DNA from: Bradyrhizobium frederickii | Lineage (GTDB): Bacteria > Pseudomonadota > Alphaproteobacteria > Rhizobiales > Xanthobacteraceae | Assembly: GCF_004570865.1 (NCBI RefSeq) | Contig: NZ_SPQS01000025.1 | Location: 49,566-113,565 of the forward strand | Direction of reading: 5' to 3' | Length of the DNA stretch: 64,000 nt | Part shown: positions 61,314-64,000 of the stretch, one piece after another | Numbering within the stretch: the stretch's first letter is position 1 | Layout of the letters: every line of letters starts with the position of its first letter | The notes under the pieces: generated by a model | Told to the model about the DNA's origin: nothing | What the model saw: the letters and a program-made list of their open reading frames with translations, nothing else | The model's database searches: none | Made by a program: the position numbers and the translations under genes

Positions 61314-61640
61314 CTACCTTCTCGCCACCAACACCCCCACCAGAAACGCTACCATCAGCGCCGGCAGCGGGGCCTCGCGCACCATGCCGCGGACCATGTC
61401 GGGCCAGTGCTGCTCGGGGACCAGTCGCGGGGACCGCACGTTCGGCGCCGATTCAATGCCCCAGTGTGATGCGAGCTCGGCGACCTCGCTCTCCGCCAGC
61501 CGTACGCCGTCGCGGACGCGGAAGATCGCGGCGTCCGCGCGCTCGCGCGGGGCGAGCTGCATCAGCGTCGCGACCGCCGTGCGCAACGTCATCTCGCCAA
61601 AACCTTGCAGCCGCACCTGCTCCTCGGGCTCGGACGTCAT
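61314..61640 (-). CDS. Small hypothetical protein with C-terminal membrane anchor (108 aa)
   Basis: Residues 1-85 are soluble and partly helical (FGEMTLRTAVATLMQLAPRE, ESEVAELASHWGIES). Residues 88-107 form one hydrophobic helix (APLPALMVAFLVGVLVARR), so it is a likely tail-anchored inner-membrane protein. Function unknown. It lies 38 bp beyond the three-Cys gene, on the opposite strand, and its base composition is back to the high-GC norm. Confidence 0.6.
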   Translation of the reverse strand: MTSEPEEQVRLQGFGEMTLRTAVATLMQLAPRERADAAIFRVRDGVRLAESEVAELASHWGIESAPNVRSPRLVPEQHWPDMVRGMVREAPLPALMVAFLVGVLVARR

Positions 61641-61861
61641 GCGAAATCCCTCACGGGGCTAAAACCTCACGGTGCAAAGTGGCGTGCGGGGGCGAACGCC
61701 GCCGTCGCGCACAGGACCAGCGTGGATACCGCGCCGGCCACCCCGCGTGCGAGATCGGCCCGCGTCGGGTGCCTGGCCGTGATCGTGCTCCATGCTCTCA
61801 GGGAAATGGCGGCGGTGGAGCTTGGTTCCCTTGCGAGGGACGCGAATCGCGGAAGGTCCGA
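61641..61861. other. Intergenic region
   Basis: About 220 bp; no gene or clear element recognised. Short open frames on the plus strand lack a recognisable product. Confidence 0.3.
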
Positions 61862-62086
61862 TTACTTCCGCAGCAATTCGCTCAAGGCCGCCGTCGCCTC
61901 GGCGCAGCGGATGTCGTCGATCTCGCGCGAGAGGCTGAGCGCGCTCGCTTTCAGCTCTTCGATCTTCCAGCTGTCCGGATGCTGGCTTTCAAGCTGACCC
62001 AGGCGCTTGTTCAGTTCGTCCAGTCTCGATTGGAGGTGCCCGATGCTGGCATCCCCATTCACTTTCCAAACGCGTTGTGCACGCAT
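61862..62086 (-). CDS. Small coiled-coil hypothetical protein (74 aa)
   Basis: From the ATG at 62086, with AGGGGAACG upstream as a good ribosome-binding site. Residues 15-70 have heptad-like spacing of Leu/Ile (IGHLQSRLDELNKRLGQLES and WKIEELKASALSLSREID), so a coiled coil is likely. There is no signal or membrane segment. Function unknown. Confidence 0.6.
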   Translation of the reverse strand: MRAQRVWKVNGDASIGHLQSRLDELNKRLGQLESQHPDSWKIEELKASALSLSREIDDIRCAEATAALSELLRK

Positions 62087-62360
62087 CGTCGTTCCCCTGA
62101 TCGTCTCACGGCTTTGTGAGAGCGGTTCGTGGCCGGAATGGGAGTTTGTTTTGTCCGGCTTCAGATCGCGGGGAACCGTTGCATATCCGCAACTAGTTCC
62201 CGATTCTTGGCGAATGATCGGGCGGCTCCGCACGATGATACCCGCAGGCATGGAATTTGATTGTGTCCCGTCACGACGATCGAGCGAGCCGACCTGTGCG
62301 CGCGGTGCGCCGCTCGATAGGCTCGGGCTCGAGGCACTGCGAACAACGAAGGAATGACGC

Positions 62361-63320
62361 GTGGCGAGATTTGTGACTGTTGCAGCCGGCCAGCTTGGCC
62401 CGATCGCCAGGACCGAGAGCAGGACTGAAGTGGTGGCCCGGCTGATGGCCTTGATGCGCGAGGCGAAGGCGTGCGGCTGCGACCTGATCGTCTATCCCGA
62501 GCTCGCGCTGACGACGTTCTTCCCGCGCTGGTATTTCGAGGATCAGGCCGAGATCGACAGTTTCTTCGAGCGCGAGATGCCAGGCCCGGAGACGCAGGCC
62601 CTGTTCGACCTGGCACGTGAGCTCGGGATCGGCTTTTGCCTCGGCTATGCCGAGCTTGCGGTCGAGGCCAGCGTCACCCGTCGCTACAACACGTCCATTC
62701 TCGTCGACAAGAGCGGCGCGATCGTCTCGAAATACCGCAAGGTCCATCTGCCCGGCCATGCCGAGCACGAGCCTTGGCGGAAATTTCAGCATCTGGAGAA
62801 GCGCTATTTCGAGCCGGGCAGCGGCTTCAGCATCGCCAGCGCCTTCGGCGGCGTGATGGGCATGGCGATCTGCAACGACCGCCGCTGGAGCGAGACCTAT
62901 CGGGTGATGGGCCTGCAGGGCGTCGAGATGGTAATGATCGGCTACAACACGCCGGTGCATAATCCGCCCGCGCCCGAGCATGACGATCTCTCGCTATTTC
63001 ACAATCATCTCGTGATGCAGTCCGGCGCCTATCAGAACGGCACCTTCGTGGTCGGCGTCGCCAAGGCCGGCGTCGAGGAGGGTGTCGACCACATCGGCGG
63101 CAGCTGCATCATCGCGCCCTCGGGCGAGATCATCGCGAGATGCACGACCAAGGGCGACGAGCTGGCGCTCGCCCGCTGCGATCTCGATCTCTGCAATTCC
63201 TACAAGCGCACCACCTTCAATTTCGACGTCCACCGCCAGCCGCATGCCTATGGGATGATCGTCGAACGGAAGGGCGTGACGACGATGGCGGATGGCGCGC
63301 CGGTGTTGCGGAAGGGGTGA
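62361..63320 (+). CDS. N-carbamoyl-D-amino-acid amidohydrolase (nitrilase superfamily)
   Basis: Hydrolyses N-carbamoyl-D-amino acids to D-amino acids, CO2 and ammonia. The protein has 319 residues; the catalytic triad is E47 (YPELALTTFF), K127 (KYRKVHLPGH) and C171 (AICNDRRWSE), at almost the same positions as in characterised D-carbamoylases. HFNHL/FHNHLVMQSGAYQNGTF and a C-terminal FNFDVHRQPHAYG are typical. The start is GTG at 62361. No hydantoinase gene is next to it within the window. Confidence 0.9.
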   Translation: MARFVTVAAGQLGPIARTESRTEVVARLMALMREAKACGCDLIVYPELALTTFFPRWYFEDQAEIDSFFEREMPGPETQALFDLARELGIGFCLGYAELAVEASVTRRYNTSILVDKSGAIVSKYRKVHLPGHAEHEPWRKFQHLEKRYFEPGSGFSIASAFGGVMGMAICNDRRWSETYRVMGLQGVEMVMIGYNTPVHNPPAPEHDDLSLFHNHLVMQSGAYQNGTFVVGVAKAGVEEGVDHIGGSCIIAPSGEIIARCTTKGDELALARCDLDLCNSYKRTTFNFDVHRQPHAYGMIVERKGVTTMADGAPVLRKG

Positions 63321-64000
63321 GGCTGATCCTAGCCACCTTGCTTCGTCGAACAGTGAAAGCGACTCTCGCCAGTTCCGTCATCCTGAGGCGCGAGACATGC
63401 GACGCAGCGCGGCGCATGGGGAGCCTCGAAGGATGAACGGCCCCGATGCAGCCGGGCCGTCGCCCTTCGAGGCTCGCCGAAGAGGCGAGCACCTCAGGGT
63501 GACGGTGATGGAGTTCCCCTGTGTCGGCCTCTGTCAATCCCTTCATCTGAAAATATTCCACTTTACCGAAATTCGGTTTTGGCGTATGTGTCGGCCATCC
63601 CGGCTCATCCAGGAGGGGCGATCATGCGGTCGTCAATTTCGCGAGCCGGGCTTGCGGTGGACGCGGCAGCGTCGGCATGAGATGGCGCGGGCAGGGCGGG
63701 TAGTCCCTGTGAGCCCGTGGCCGCGTGCGGACGAACGGCGCTGCTAGGCTTCGTCTCGCCTGTAAGTTTCCGGCTCCGTCGACAGGGCTGGAAAAACTGC
63801 GGCGACATGGCGGGCCGTGCGTACGGCAAAACCGTGTGGTCCTGGCCGTCGTTGCTACGGTCAAGCCGGATCGAAGATGCGCGCGAGCCCAACCGGGTGG
63901 ACGGCATCGCCAATTCGACCGGCGAGGGAGGCCAGAAGGAAAGTTCGGCTCCCGGGAGAGCACGGCATAAGCCGTCCGACCACCGCGCAGGGAAGGCCGA
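63321..64000. other. Non-coding right edge of the window
   Basis: About 680 bp. Positions 63376-63505 are a family D repeat. The rest has short open frames on both strands and no recognisable product. The last 130 bp recalls a multi-copy intergenic sequence I associate with Bradyrhizobium, but this is from memory and unverified; a gene may begin beyond the edge. Confidence 0.4.
63376..63505. repeat. Inverted repeat, family D (CGTCATCCTGAGGCG)
   Basis: Outer arms CGTCATCCTGAGGCGCGAG and GCACCTCAGGGTGACGG, with CCTCGAAGGATG and CCCTTCGAGGCTCG inside. Same order as 13932-14062 and 25062-25191. Confidence 0.8.

Noticed and set aside
59383..61400. Attachment-site direct repeat of the tRNA-Pro 3' end downstream of the TcmP pair
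   Set aside because: No second copy of the T-arm and acceptor sequence was found up to 61400, and no integrase gene is present.
63860..64000. RNase P RNA-like stretch (GAAGGAAAGTTCGGCTCC) at the right edge
   Set aside because: Only a short resemblance; the conserved core and pairing of RNase P RNA cannot be followed.
1..64000. CRISPR arrays, transposases, phage structural genes
   Set aside because: No regularly spaced short direct repeats and no transposase or structural phage genes were seen.

Overview
The window is a chromosomal stretch from a high-GC alphaproteobacterium, most likely Bradyrhizobium or a close relative. The grounds are protein-level resemblance of nearly every gene, strong G/C codon bias, the gene sets (nadABC with a COG4111 NadQ-type regulator, DUF6894, DUF1236-like, DUF2007, TIGR02301 and SRAP proteins), and many GC-rich palindromic intergenic repeats of the kind common in that genus. 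No rRNA, CRISPR array, transposase, integrase or replication origin was seen. One tRNA (Pro, CGG) is present.

Layout. 1-5.3 kb: a PA0069-type radical SAM protein behind a perfect alphaproteobacterial LexA-type box, a VOC protein, RNase HII, a GT-C-like membrane protein and a family-4-like uracil-DNA glycosylase. 5.4-10.2 kb: ETF-ubiquinone oxidoreductase, an exported TPR protein and IspE. 10.3-13.6 kb (minus strand): an alpha/beta hydrolase overlapping a LysE exporter, then an HxlR regulator co-directional with a stand-alone FabF-type ketosynthase. 14.1-21 kb: polyprenyl diphosphate synthase divergent from DUF2007 and a methyltransferase, an SppA-like S49 peptidase, and glyQS. 21.2-27 kb: small proteins, ppdK and a SleB-type cell-wall hydrolase. 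27.2-33.6 kb: the nadA-nadB-nadC cluster, divergent from an MFS transporter followed by acuI. Two matching palindromes lie in the nadA/MFS gap, and the probable NadQ regulator is encoded 11 kb away at 41.5-42.5 kb.

33.7-41.4 kb: small proteins, two tandem chemoreceptors and a 906-residue DUF2339 membrane protein. 41.5-45.4 kb (minus strand): NadQ-like regulator, a protein phosphatase, and an ygfZ-tag-HD operon with 4-bp overlaps. 45.5-49.8 kb (plus strand): a dihydroorotase-like amidohydrolase with an altered metal motif, a sulfurtransferase, then an ECF sigma factor with DUF4142 and cupredoxin genes. The sigma gene and the DUF4142 gene share a promoter-like motif with the same spacing. 50-59.3 kb: mostly minus-strand housekeeping and metabolic genes (two NUDIX proteins, a CoA-transferase, a GrdB/PrdB-like protein with Cys, GNAT, FAD-linked oxidase, Sua5-type TsaC) plus an SRAP protein on the plus strand.

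59.4-61.3 kb is the clearest accessory segment. Next to tRNA-Pro sit two tightly coupled genes of visibly lower GC: a three-Cys-motif partner protein (TcmP) and its Gp37/Gp68-type (DUF5131) three-Cys partner. This pair is the best candidate for a poorly described system. The window ends with two small hypotheticals, an N-carbamoyl-D-amino-acid amidohydrolase and about 680 bp of repeat-bearing non-coding DNA.
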